Source of the DNA: Wyeomyia smithii | Taxonomy: Eukaryota; Arthropoda; Insecta; Diptera; Culicidae | DNA length: 64,000 nucleotides | Assembly (NCBI RefSeq): GCF_029784165.1 | Contig: NC_073696.1 | Span: 264,336,760-264,400,759, forward strand | Direction: 5' to 3' | In this document: in pieces, positions 32,900 through 44,761 of the stretch | Position numbering within the stretch: the stretch's first letter is position 1 | Layout: every line of letters begins with the position of its first letter | Translations under genes and position numbers: made by a program | The notes under the pieces: generated by a model | Told to the model about the DNA's origin: nothing | Database searches by the model: none | Seen by the model: the letters and a program-made list of their open reading frames with translations, nothing else

Positions 32900-33687
32900 G
32901 TATAAAGTTTTTCGATAAAGAACAAGTATACCAATGTTGAGCATAATCTGAACAAAAATTAAATCTGATAATAAAAATTCAACGGCATTTTAGGTGAATA
33001 ACACTTTCTGACATCAGAAATGAGCTCAGCGCCCCAAAATTGGCACTATTTGTTTTTTTTTTTTAAATCATTTTAAAAAGACTTTCAAGCTTTTTTCCAA
33101 CTTTTGTTCAGAAATCCACCACTATGCGGGGAATTGAAAACACTTTGTGTACAGATAATTCATATCACCGGATCACCTGCAATACTTTTTACAGTTCATC
33201 CTTTGTACACCGCCGTCTGTCCGTCTGTTTTTGAATGCCCGCGGTCAGTCCGACCAATAAATTTACTTCAAACTTACCTGACCATATCACCCCAAAAAAA
33301 CTGTCCATTTTACCCCGAACAGGACGCCGTACAAAAAACGCAATTTCTTTCACTATTTCTCCCATTATGCTTTCGTAATCTTTTATCACAATGTAGCCTT
33401 CTACTAGACAAACACGGCTGCAAACCTGATTAGACTGAAAACATTAAAGAAGTTCTCATTAAACCTTAAATACACGAGCGTAAAACTTACAGCGAAATCA
33501 ACTTTTAAAGTTTCCTTTGTGTACATTGGCACTGCGGTGACCCTGTTTCAGCAAACCATGAAATTTTTATGTTAGGTAGGGTTCAAGGAAAGGATGAAGT
33601 AGTACACGGAACCCACAAAAGTCATACTTTCCAAGATAAAGCACCTGTCCATTTCACCTCAGGGGTCCAAATTACCCCAAACTACCC
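32900..33687. other. right arm of the composite element
   Basis: Holds inverted copies of the ggggt/tggacag motif (as ctgtcca and accccg or accccaa) at 33284-33325 and near the terminus. The frames present have no recognisable domain. Confidence 0.4.
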
Positions 33688-33832
33688 TACAGTACGCCGC
33701 CTACCTTGTGGCCTTAGTCATCTTTGTAGTATTCGATATAATCACACGGGTTTTTTATCATACAGGTAGCAGATATGTCCATCGTCACATCGATATTCCA
33801 TTCAGTCGAATTAGCAAGTAAAATGCCTGGTC

Positions 33833-34030
33833 GTGGCAAAGGACGTAAAGTCAAGAAAAGGATAAAGTCCCGCTCATCTCATACTGGGGCTTAATCTGCA
33901 GTAAGCCAGATTTATCGTCTGCTGCGTAGCTGCCGATCTGGCGGCTGTAATGGAATATTTTGCTGTAGAAATGTTGAAATTGGCTAAGAACGCTGTTCGA
34001 TATATTAAGGAGGTGATCTGCCTCTTAGAA
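33833..34030 (+). pseudogene. histone H2A pseudogene (pair 3)
   Basis: Starts with an ATG and MPGRGKGRKVKKRIKSRSSHT, matching the H2A tail MSGRGKGGKVKxKAKSRSxRA. A stop follows at the AGLQ position, then AVSQIYRLLR (FPVGRIHRLLR). A deletion removes the KGNYAERVGAG region. After a frame change come LAAVMEYFAVEMLKLAKNAV ([20 protein letters not shown]) and a diverged end. The homology ends near RII. It is the only H2A copy here with a recognisable N-tail and start. Its promoter was split from the H2B side by the composite element. Confidence 0.85.
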
Positions 34031-34320
34031 AAATGGGAAAAAAGACCTTATTATGTTGATTCGCAGATTAGTAAAAAACTAAACCCAAACGTCCTCTCAA
34101 AAAACGACCACAAATTTTCAATTAAAGCGGTTAAAATGAGTTCTTCACATCACAGAACTACACTGCCGTTCTATGCATAGTTGTCCAGGTTTCTATAGAT
34201 TTTCCTATAAATATGGAACAACTATGCGTTTACTATTAAAAAAAAACAAACGGTTTTTTAAATTACTCATAAACAATAAAGTCAATTGATAATAACCCAT
34301 ATAGGCACAAAAATAAACAC

Positions 34321-34990
34321 AAGCCTTGTCAAAACGCAAAATTCGACCTGTGATTGGTCGTCATATGATTGCTTTCCCTAACACGGTCAACTGAATTATA
34401 GACCTAGTAAATCGGAATGTACTACAGTGGAATCGCTGTATAGCGACATATCAAGGGACCGTCGTTATAGAAAAATGTCGCAATGAAACGAATAATTTTT
34501 ATGCATGTAAAGCAAAAAGGACTATTGAATTGATCTATATGAAAGCCTGTTTCAGCCGAAACTGTTCATATTACACTGGGGTCGCTTTTTACGCGGTTGG
34601 TTGTACCGCATTTAAAAGATTAGATTCGATATATTTATACTAAACTTATTTGATACCGCGTACAAATAATCTTCCGAATCGAGTAAAAATAATCTGCGTT
34701 ATAGTAAAAATATCCCGTTTGAAAAACGCAAAAACAACCCGCGTAACAAGCGACCCCAGTGTAGTTCTAAACAGCGACTACAACAATCCTTACTTATCAG
34801 CAGCAGTAGTAGCAACGGATAGCAATTCTAGCGGAGAGCGGCACCAGTTGTGGTAGCGGATAGCAACAGCTGCAGCGATAGCGGCAGGGCCAGCCGATGC
34901 AGCGGCACTTCCTCTAGTAAAAAGCTACCTTTGTGCAGTAGCGGGCAGCATTAGTAGTAGGTACATAAGCCGGCATTAGCACTTCCTATA
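34321..34990 (+). promoter_or_regulatory. promoter-like module, copy 2, split by a MITE
   Basis: On the plus strand it holds the attggtcg form of an inverted CCAAT box (34355), then a TATA-like ctatatgaaag (34532), then cctgtttcagccgaa, then triplet-rich sequence of agc, gat and gca words, as in copy 1 on the opposite strand at 4019-4420. Two foreign pieces interrupt it: an AT-rich tagcgac-containing stretch (about 34425-34520) and the MITE at 34574-34761. No coding frame is common to copies 1 and 2. Confidence 0.4.
34574..34761. mobile_element. 188-bp MITE with 23-bp TIRs and TA duplication
   Basis: The outer 23 bases (cactggggtcgcttttta and on) match their inverted counterpart with one difference. 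TA flanks both ends. The corresponding place in module copy 1 (about 4229-4246) reads straight through with a single TA, giving a paralogous empty site. There is no ORF. The TIR resembles that of the element at 42409-42666, so both belong to one family. Confidence 0.85.
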
Positions 34991-37432
34991 ATGGAAAGTT
35001 GCCGTATTCTGACAACACACAAACTTTTTGGGATTCTGGCATTCAAAATACATGGGCCGTCAAATTTTCAGAGTGAAAATAGCTTTCAACTGTGTTATCA
35101 GAGAAATGCCTTAGATCCCCTATGTTTGGGTAGCAACCAGATGCGTTCAACATTGTATCCGATATAAAGTAGGAAAACAGTTGTCCTCATTAGGACAACA
35201 AACAAATTCTTGAAAATTTAACATTTTCTCGTTTTGCGCTAGAAATAAAAGTAAAATGTTATTTCATTTTACATGCACTCTGTTTGTTGAAGCTTTTTTG
35301 CGCTGCATAGTGCTTGTTCTATTCCTGTTCAGTGATGTATGTGCAAACTGAAATTCGGTAGCACTTCAACTCCTCTTTTGCACAAAATTTTAAACATATT
35401 TAATCAAGTAATGTAACTAACAACCTTATGTAGTTCTACGTCAAGCTTGCGGCCATTGCATACAATCCTTATGATTCATTTTTTTTAGCTACAGCTATGC
35501 AAAAAATATCAACGTTATATCAACGTTATTGGGAATGTTAGTTACATACTAACTGCTACTACAGACAGAAGTACCCTCTGCATCTTCCATAAGCTTAATA
35601 GGACGTAGCTACTATTAGTGAGAAGGTATTGATCTGATTGAGTGATCCATCGTAGTTAGTGGTGCGGTCTCCATTATACAAACTCGCGCACGGTTTCATA
35701 GCTTACTGCGTTACGATGTGGTACTGCGTAAACTACACTGCTCGACAAAAGCGAAAAAATGCTGCTCTGAAGTTCAAAATAGTTGCCCTACCATTTCTGT
35801 GAAATTCGGTGCCTCAAGCCATTGCAAAAACGCGTCAATCCATTATTAAACCAAAAGTTAAGGGAAAACTCTACTGGTCGACTAGGACATTAATGTCCAA
35901 GATCTGTTTAATAAGAGAAACATTGCATGCATTCAGAACGGCGCATGGCTAGTACAATTATTCACTATAAACACAATCCTGTTCTTAGCTTCAAAAGCGC
36001 GCTGGTAATTGGTTGCATGTTGTGAGATTAAATCAAAATGGATGATTTTCAGCTCAACTTATCATCAATTTACTAATAAAGTAGCACTCCTCCATACGAA
36101 ATAAAACCTTTGCGCATCTTGTGCACAAAGGGAGATGAGAAGATTTGGAAAAAAGGCGGAGCCACTTCTATTAAGTGAAGGTGGATATCGTGAGCACGAT
36201 AAAATTTGAGATTTTTCAAGGTTATTACATGTATTTTTAAGAGCATAATGAAGGATTCTAATCAAACTGCTACTAAGATTAGAAGCCATTTGACATGCGC
36301 AGTAGCGTGATGTTCACCACAATTCGATAATACTGTGCTTAACCAACTGTATGAACGAAACTAATCCGAGTTCAAATAGAAAAGCTCGGCATGTTCTACT
36401 TAAATAGCTAAATTTATTTGAAAAATTCACAATATTCCATTAAAGAGATTGTAACGTCTTAAAAAAGACCGTTATAGCTTGACATATCAGTAGAAATGCG
36501 AATCTCATACTCTTGTCAGCCTCCAGTTAATGTCAGCATGAAAAAAAAAATTTCTCCAGTCGCACATCGGCAATACGCAACACACAACAGTTGCACTCTT
36601 GGTATCTGCTTCCGTTCGGCACGAGAACAATTCGATTGTCTATCTTTCTAGCTGCAACACGACAAGATACCTGTTATATCGTTGCGTTTGTTAGAGCTCT
36701 TTCGATCCGGCTCCGCTGGATGCCAACACGAAACGGGATTCATTTCTCGTATTTTTCGTATTGCGAAACTGGGACAAACTGTGAGAACTTGAAATAAAGC
36801 GGAGCTAGCTAGAAGATAGTGCTAAAACAAACGTAAGAAACGAGCGAACTCGTGATACGATGGCCGCTACTTTCCCAATTGATTTTTAGTAAAGTTTTAA
36901 ATTTTAAAACGCCAATTTTGATAGCACAGGGTAGTGTATCAAATTAAAATAATGTACACAATTTGTTGTATTTTGTTACGGAATTTGAATTACGTTGTCC
37001 ATTGATGTGAACTTTAGTAATATGTACACAATATTCATCCGACAGCTAGGAAATTAATAGAATGAAAATGCAAAACCGAACATGAGAACGACAACATCAG
37101 AGGTACAGATCACCAATATGATAGAATATAGGTATAGGCTCAACAGAATATTCGATCAATAAATTTTGGCTAATTCGAACATACTAATCTGCAAACTTAT
37201 TAGCATCATTGACTATAAACAATAACTCAATTCCACGATCCCACAGGTATGTTCACCTATTTAAGCCTATTTGCCTTGTTGGAAGATAACTGCCTATTAG
37301 ATTAAAAACCAAAAAAAAATGTTGAAAGAGTATGGCCAAACCGACATGTTCAACAGACGCTAAATTAAAAGAACTACATATTCTAACGAAGGTTGTAAAG
37401 GTTACCAAAAGTAACCTAGTAGTAGCTTTGAT
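34991..37432. other. unassigned region
   Basis: AT-rich with short frames only. A 74-codon minus-strand frame at 36065-36289 and a 68-codon plus-strand frame at 36591-36797 show no known motif, and I do not call them genes. Confidence 0.4.
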
Positions 37433-37446
37433 AATAAGTTGAAGTA

Positions 37447-37660
37447 TAAAGCAAAGCCTTGGTGCTACGCTCCGTATCGGAACTCGACTTTCTGTTTATT
37501 ATACACAGACTTCGCAGCCAACTGTTAAAGTGTACAGGACAATTGCGGGGCTAGCGCTACGATCCTACTGACACTAACAGTTTCCCCCGAGTTGAGACTC
37601 GAACCTACGACGACTGGCTTGTTAGGCCAGCATCGTACCTCGAGATCAGCTGGGAGATGT
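37447..37660 (-). mobile_element. tRNA-derived SINE, copy 2
   Basis: Minus-strand copy of the SINE at 25269. The 14-bp word aataagttgaagta occurs at 37433-37446 and 37661-37674 as an exact target-site duplication. The B box reads ggttcgagtctcaa on the minus strand, and the 3' end is gctttgcttta. This copy best defines the element length, about 214 bp. Confidence 0.92.
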
Positions 37661-37674
37661 AATAAGTTGAAGTA

Positions 37675-40600
37675 GCTTAGGATTAATTGAGGGCCCGCTC
37701 GAATGTCGCACTGTCACCACTGTCAACACCGCGACCCTACGCTCATCAATCCCACCGGGGATTACGATCTGTGCGGTTTTAGGTGCTCTGCATCTTTCCC
37801 GACCGCTTTTTGATTCGTCATGACACTAGTGAACACTTTACCTGTAAACTTAATCATGCAACAGTAATTTTGACATCTCTCCGGCGGCGGCAATCCAGGT
37901 CACACGCCAACCAGTGGTGGTGTGCTAAACGAGCCGCCATCGGATTACAACTTCCTCGGGCCGTTTGTACTGAGGCTACCAGAGTGCAGATTTGCCCCTC
38001 CAGTTAAATCACCACATCACTCAAACCACTGCGAAACAAATCCCGGGGTTTTATTCGCGCTAGTCGTCACGCTTCGGGAGGTAAGCCTACACACCTGACC
38101 GACGCGACGCGACGCTCTGCGACACGCTGCTGGCAGGAATGTTTGCTTCCGTTGGATTGCGGAGGGGCAGTTGCTTCTTCCCCGTATCATAGAGAGTACA
38201 ATCGGGCCAGAGTGAGCTCTGTTTGCTGCCAGGTAACACCAAATCCAATCAAAATACATCTCTGACTTCATTGTCCCTCCCTGGCAGCGATGGGAAAATG
38301 ATAAATTAAATCCGCATGTTGGTACAATTCGTTGCGGACTAGTGACGAATGTGTAGATGCGGGTTGATGGAGCGAATATTGTCACCTGTACTTCCTCCTT
38401 CCCTTCCAGGAACCGGATAGCCTGTGGCCTGTGGGTTTCATCCAACCCAGTTGGGGCAAACCGATTGGTTCCGGCTACCGCACCCATCCCAGCACTGCTG
38501 CAGCGGAACCATGTGGAGAGTATCCCCGGTGTGGTGGACAAACTTTGCGGTTCGCTGAAGCAACAATCCGGTAAATTGATTTGGTTAGCAGTTTTTATTT
38601 GTCAACGATCGGGAACAAGGCACCTGATGCCCGCGCCTGTGAACGCCACCGCGGCGCATTACGTCAGAAGTGGACTGGATCGATTCCGGTGGCAGGGAAC
38701 GGGGAGTGTGCGATTGTCTGACATAATTATTGCACGAGCGGATGTTGCGATTGGCCGATTCGCAGCGACAATTGGTTTACCGGTGTTTCGTGTTGATTCG
38801 ATTTGCGGCATTTTTGCCATATAACAGCGGCCGGGAATAGTGCTCCATATAATTACATCACGCTGGAATGGTTTATTCGGCTGAGTGCCGAAAAAAAAAC
38901 GCCTTTTCATGTTTCGGTTTGCTGCGACGCACGTCGCAATGTCGATTCCGATTGGATTCGTTCGGATAAAAAGCCATTTTTGATAAAAAAAAAATCGTGA
39001 AAACCACAGTTGAAAATATATGAATATGTATTTCTGTCTCGCAGATAATGAATATAATTAAGTCGGCGGCCAAATATAGGCAGTTGGCAGAGGAACTTGA
39101 AAAGGTTTTAAAAGAATACCAAAAAATGAGCAAAAATAATAAATACGATTTTCCAACAAAATCCATCACTCGACACTCGTACAGAATGTTTCTTACCCGA
39201 AAATTATCTGGAATTGGTGAAAAAATGAGCCGTTCAAAATTAACTTAACAGTTCTAAAATACCACATAATGTCCACCATAGTTAGTTTTTCACGAGACCT
39301 GGTAAAAACTCGTTAAAACTCGACTCGACATATTTCGTTTTTAGTTCCGTAATTTAAACGGTTCAACACTAAATAAAATGCTTCCTCATCGAAGCTACCA
39401 GTTGCTTGTTCCATTTACATATCCGAACTGAACGCCAAAGATGCGTAAAAACCGTTCTTTCCAGTATTCCTTCCACTGGCATTATGACGAGAGCGCAGCA
39501 AAAAAAAACCCTCAACAGGCTTTTCTCTCCACCATGTCCGCACGAGGATATATGGAGGTTCGATCGATTCCAATTGACACAGGGCAGCAAGCCTGAAGTT
39601 ACGCGCCTGTCAAGGGAACTGAATTATTGATGATTTGCTCCGGCACTCTCATGTTCACACGTTTCCGTCATCATCAGACCGAAATGGGGGGGTCGTTCTC
39701 TTCGTCCGGACCCGGTCATACAGGTCTAGGCACGGTTTGGCACCTTCGGAGCGAGGTGCAGTTGTGCTTCTTTGTCAATTTCTTGGCCGACCTCGTCCCT
39801 GAACGGTGACCTCTGCCAGAGAGCAGAAAAAAAATCTCGCCGGAAAGCTCTTTGAAAGTAATGATAATTTATGGAGGTTTTTTCCGTTTTCTAGCTCTCG
39901 AGGCGCTTCGAACTGATTTAGGACCATGACATGTGGATTTTTTTTTCGCTTGCTTGAAATCGTTTCGATTGAACCTGTCCCTATCCGGTCGGAAATGAAT
40001 AAAAGTTTCCTTCGTTTGAATCTGTTTTCACACCGAGAACAGCCGCTGCACAAAATGGAAAATTTCATGTATTACCGAACACGAATCACAGACCGGCACA
40101 ATGGTCGACCGTGCGGGGGAAAACCATTTCCTTTCTAGTGGCCCATCAACTTTGATGCGACTTCGAAGAACTTCACTCTCCAGTCAGTGATAATGTCATC
40201 CTTCGACGGTCCCAAGGGTCAATTAGAATCAAATTTCATGCTCAGTAAGCATGCGGAAAGGTTGGTTACTGTTAATGAAATGAACTGTAAAACGAGCTCT
40301 GCTGCTCTGTATGTAAATTAACTCCCAAACACAATGACTATCTAATCTGCGTCGCAGCTCGCGGTTCAATCGACGAAAGGAGACGAAAAAATAGGTACAT
40401 CCAGGCGTCCAGGCGAACGAATCGGACGGTTTGTATAATTAATCGTGTATTTTTAATTAATTCGAGCGTTTCGAAGCATCACACAACCGTGGTTCGACAT
40501 GGAAATGACCTTTTTGCCGCATCGCTGGTGCTTGCCGCGAGAACGGAAACTTTGACAAATGGCTCCCGCTTCGCCAAGGAATCTCTCTAAATCGGTTCCC

Positions 40601-41250
40601 GATGTTTTGCTTGCCTTTCCGAACGAATGAACCGTTTCCAGGAAAGCAAGCACCCGAAGATCAATCAAAAAATTTTTCATGCGAATCGAACCTTTGTGTG
40701 TGGGTGGGTGGGTGTGTGTGCAGCAGCAATGAATAAATTTGATTTATTTGATGTTTACTTCTGCCACTGCACCAACGGGAACGGGATTTACATTTTTGTG
40801 GAAAATATTGATGCGGAAATGTATTTATTGATTTCCACGGGGTCTTGGTTCGAGCAATCAAACATGTTGAATGTAAATCCGGTTGTACGGTTTATGTGAA
40901 TGGAATTTGTTTCAAATGCCATGGATGAGGAAATATTTATTCTGGAATAAAAATGTTCGATTGCGCGAAATGCTTTGACATTTTTTTTCTGGAATAGTAA
41001 TTCAGCGTATGTTAAACGGTTTCCGGATTTATGCCGAATAGAATAATCTCACTTTAATAAAAGCTACAATTAGTATTTATGATGGAATTATACATGTATA
41101 TTGCATGCTTTTCATATTATAAAGACATTTGAGAAACCTTTATTATGGGTTCAAATTGAAAAAAATAATATCACTGGTTCTGTTATTCACATTTCATTCC
41201 TGATGGCACTTTTGATTATTGATCGCGTAAAAAAGTATCTTGAAGATATT
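37675..41250. other. unassigned region of moderate GC
   Basis: About 3.6 kb without recognisable repeat or gene. Frames of up to 174 codons (38017-38541, minus) and 155 codons (38357-38824, plus) overlap each other on opposite strands, lack family motifs and are best treated as chance. The region may be unique host DNA, such as intron or intergenic sequence. Confidence 0.4.
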
Positions 41251-41261
41251 ACTAATTTTAC

Positions 41262-41474
41262 TCCCAGACGGTCTCAAGGTACGATGCTGGCCCAACAAGC
41301 CAGTCGTCATAGGTTCGAGTCACGGCTCGGGAGAGACTGATAGTGTCAGTAGCATCATAGCGCTAGCCCCGCAATTGTCCTGTACACTAAACAGCTGGCT
41401 GCGAAGTCTGAGTAGAAATAAAATAGAAGGCGATTGCCGAATCGGATTGTAGCAGCAAGTTTTTGCTTTGCTTC
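41262..41474 (+). mobile_element. tRNA-derived SINE, copy 3
   Basis: Same body as copies 1 and 2. actaattttac flanks it at 41251-41261 and 41475-41485 as an 11-bp target-site duplication. The A box is more diverged (cggtctcaagg); the B box ggttcgagtc is intact. Confidence 0.9.
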
Positions 41475-41730
41475 ACTAATTTTACATTTTGTAGACTTCA
41501 ATGTTTCTGACGTCGTCTTACGGGAACATAGGGGCACAAATTGAAAAAACCGAAAACATCGAGAGCGTCACAAAGATTGTCCACTTTCAAATGCTTTTAA
41601 CTCAGTCAGTCACAACAATTGATTGGAAAATTAAACAACCAAACAACTAAACATATCCTTTTCCTTCCTCAATACAGCCGACAATGAAGTATACAAACTA
41701 TTTGACATTGTTAACGATTTTTGCTGTTAT

Positions 41731-41790
41731 TTTGCTCGCTCGAGTGCACAAGGACACGCCCACCGGAGGCATAACTTTCAATAGTCACGT
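41731..41790 (-). pseudogene. H2B C-terminal remnant (pair 4)
   Basis: On the minus strand it reads VTIESYASGGRVLVHSSEQ and then NNSK, which recalls H2B TITS...[14 protein letters not shown] with the middle deleted. It is closely related to the pair 1 copy but lacks the MITE. Identification depends on that relation and on the H2A remnant located downstream on the opposite strand at 44762. Confidence 0.35.
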
Positions 41791-42408
41791 ATAAAAGCTA
41801 TCATGCAGATATTTACTCTTCATTAGCATTGCGCTATCGATAAAGAGGGCTCAAATGTATCGATGCACAAAAAAAATTTGGGGACAGGTATCGATACTGG
41901 TACTATCGATACTCAATTCTATACGAGAACCTTATTTTATAGAAAAGATTAAATAATAATAATAAGATAAGATTTAGTATACCCTCAACATGAGCTATAC
42001 GCTTGTGGCTGGTACTAGATTCTATGATTTTATTATAGAAGACTCAATAACTGATAGAAAATAAGTTTTTCTCAAACTTAGTGCTTTTACAGATAATTTA
42101 ATTCAATTTTGAAAAAAATTCAAAAATCCCCTAGTTTCTTAAAAAAGTCTTTAGATTGCAGAATGTGCAAATTATCCAAGAATAAAGCTTTACAACAAGA
42201 ACTTCATCTTGTTTTCAGGGAAAAATTGGGGAAAATTTTATTCAAAAACGCTATTACCTACAAAAAGTTATTCAAAGTTTTAAACATTTATTTAGTTTTC
42301 AGTTTTAGAATTGATTTAATTTTTCAAATAATGGTTACTTTTTAAAATGGTTTAAATAAAAATTAAATTTCACTTTTGAATGTTTCATGCTTGTTTCATT
42401 TATATATA
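41791..42408. other. unassigned spacer
   Basis: Contains several atcgata words near 41835-41925 that look like a small palindromic repeat, and a Lys-rich AT-driven frame that I do not consider a gene. Confidence 0.35.
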
Positions 42409-42666
42409 CACTAAGGTCGTTTTTTACGTGTTTTTTTTACGCGGCTTTTTTTACGCGGATTCCGGAATTTACGCGGTTTTTTACGCGGATTCCGGAATTT
42501 ACGCGGTATTTTTTTTTTGCTCGGATTTCGGTTTATCTTCACTCGGATTGCAAAATTAACGCAGGTTTTTTTCCGCGGATTCCGGAATTTACGCGGTTTT
42601 TTACGCGGTTTTTTACACGGTTTTTCTACACGGCACGTATTCCCTACGTAAAAAGCGACTTTAGTG
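42409..42666. mobile_element. MITE of the cact..gtcg family with internal repeats
   Basis: Ends cactaaggtcgttttttacg and its imperfect inverse (to 42666), flanked by TA on both sides. The interior holds three copies of cggattccggaatttacgcg separated by ttttttacg runs. The termini resemble those of 34574-34761 (cactggggtcgctttttacg). Open frames on both strands through the repeats are artefacts. Confidence 0.75.
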
Positions 42667-44761
42667 TATAGTTCCACATAAATTATAGGAACAGTTTATA
42701 AAATTGTAAGACTCGTTGTAAATTACTGATGCTTGAATATTTAACTGTCAGCAAACATTGCCAGTTTAAAAAATAACTTTATACGCTGAGCTCAAGCTGT
42801 TAAAATACTTCTCTTCGTTGTTCCTAGAAATACTCAAGAATGAGTAGTATTCGCGCTCGGAACGAAAAGTTGCCTTCCGGTTCTGGTAGAAAATCGTTCC
42901 AGTCCGTTCTGGACCTAGTCGAGTTATCTACGTTTCAGTCTGGCTCGGCGTCTGGAAGCTAAACTTGAGAGATAACAAAAGTGATACTCAAGGCTAGTTC
43001 TACTTATTTTAAAATATTTTGCTTTTATTTTAGCGCATAAATAGTTGCCGATTTGCGATTCCACAGTAGTTTCCAATGGTCGATCAATGCAACTAAAATA
43101 CCCATGTCAGGGTGGTGAAAACCTGGCTAATCAGGAAATTCAGAGAAACAGAAAAACTAAAAAAACCATCAGGGTAAATTGTTACCCGTGACCTGATTTT
43201 CAACTTAAACATCTCTTTAGCGCTGAAATGGATTTATTCGGCATAGAAGTCTAATCTCTACTATTTGGTTTCATACCGATCGTATATTTTTAATTTTTTT
43301 TTTTTTCAATTGGAGTTGCTTCAGAGTTGCGTTTATCGACTTTGCGTGTTTTGTGCTGAAGGCAGAAAAAATAACAAGGGAACTATTGTTATATTTTGGG
43401 AAATATCAGAAAAAAATCAAGGAATTTGATTTAAAAAACTATTTGCCCACATATAGTCAAAGCCGTTGAAATTTCTCCATGCACACACAATACTGGATTT
43501 TCATTCATGCTCGTTGTGAAGAACGAACGTTTCTTTGCGATGACTCAAAGGTTATTAGCGAACGTTTTTTCAAAACTACTAAATATCATTTTTCGTTGAA
43601 TTAAAAATTCAAAGAAAACTTTTGCGTTCTGTTAAAAACAACTCGCAAAAATCGAGGTAGTGTTGACAGTTATTCCATTCAAAAATAAAAAAAAATTAAT
43701 TTCGTCTTACAACTGACATCGCATCAAATTCTGCACTCCACCAATTTTCCCGAGTTTTTTATGTCATATAAATTTGTTCTCTGAAGACTTGAAAATAACA
43801 CAATAATAGTGCAAACTTTTATACAGAATTTTTTCTAGTATGCAACGTGTTTCTGTGACTATGTGTCTACTGCATCTCAAAAAAGGTGGGAAGCGATATC
43901 AAATTTTTAAACTGAAAAACTATTTATTGAATTTTGTAGATACATAAGAGTTTTCTAGCAGCCTGTTTTTAATAAAAAGTGCGAATACGCAAATGTAAAA
44001 ACGCGTAAAAATCGCTAAATTATTCAAAAATCTTTTCTTTTCTCTTTTCTTTTTGTAAATATATACAGTTCTAATGCCAAACAAATAATCTCGTCCTGAA
44101 ATAAAAGTCTGTACGTCAAAGTTGAAAAATGTGAATTTTGAGAATTTTAAAGATAGAGGTAGGTTGAGAGACAAGGAGTAACATAAATTATTTTTTAAAT
44201 AATGGTTATTTTTAAAATGTTTTCATGTTAACGGCATTAAAAAAATAGTGGTTGGGCGCACTCAAATCACTCATCATCAATCCGGGTTGCGTTGCAGTAG
44301 AGAATTTAGTGTGAGAGAATATTGAGAGAAAATAGAAGAGAACAACTTGGGAGATTAAGTGTTTTACTGCTATCATCAGCGATACCGCTTACCGTGCAAC
44401 GCACGAGCTGTTTGAATTCACCGTTGCGTAACTCAGTCAACGGTCAAATGGAAAACAACAAGTTTTGTCTTCTCAGCAGCCTTTTTGCCGGAGGTTCAGT
44501 AAAAACATTCCGTTCCCACATACCTACTGTTGCATAGTCTAAAAAAGTATATTTTTTCGACATTCCCTTGCCAGGATTAACGGCTGATACTAGACACCTT
44601 GTTGCCCACAGGAGAAACAACGACAACCGCTTGGCATCAAAATGAGTAGGCAACACAATATGAATAGAGGTAAAGTTTTCAAAGCTAAGAGCCAATTGTT
44701 GCAAAGCCTAGAACCTTGACACCCCCACTTTAGTTACGCCACTGTTACTGATGATTATAGC
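42667..44761. other. unassigned AT-rich region
   Basis: No recognisable gene, TIR or tandem repeat. It separates the presumed H2B and H2A parts of pair 4 and may itself be insertions that I cannot delimit. Confidence 0.35.

Larger units (their letters stand above)
27786..33687. mobile_element. composite TIR element inserted between H2B and H2A remnants
   Basis: Counting the flanking TA, the 28 bases at 27784-27811 are the reverse complement of 33662-33689 with one mismatch. TA flanks both ends (27784-27785, 33688-33689), as expected of a TA target duplication. The pair 2 sequence near 21093 gives the uninterrupted paralogue. Subterminal ggggt...tggacag repeats occur at both ends in opposite orientation. 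The interior is largely later insertions: a Jockey LINE, a tandem array, a promoter-like module and a ccggatat palindrome. No transposase frame is recognised, so the original element was non-autonomous or its gene is lost. The superfamily is unknown; a TA duplication is compatible with Tc1/mariner-like or related groups. Confidence 0.75.

Noticed and set aside
36065..36289. 74-codon minus-strand frame (contains AFFPNLLISLCAQDAQRF) as a transposon protein
   Set aside because: No family recognised and no flanking element boundaries.
38017..38824. Overlapping 174- and 155-codon frames on opposite strands
   Set aside because: They are mutually antisense, show no recognisable domain and have no repeat or splice context to choose between them.
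42387..42677. Phe/Arg-rich and Lys/Arg/Pro-rich frames of about 90 codons
   Set aside because: They are translations of the internal repeats of the MITE at 42409-42666.
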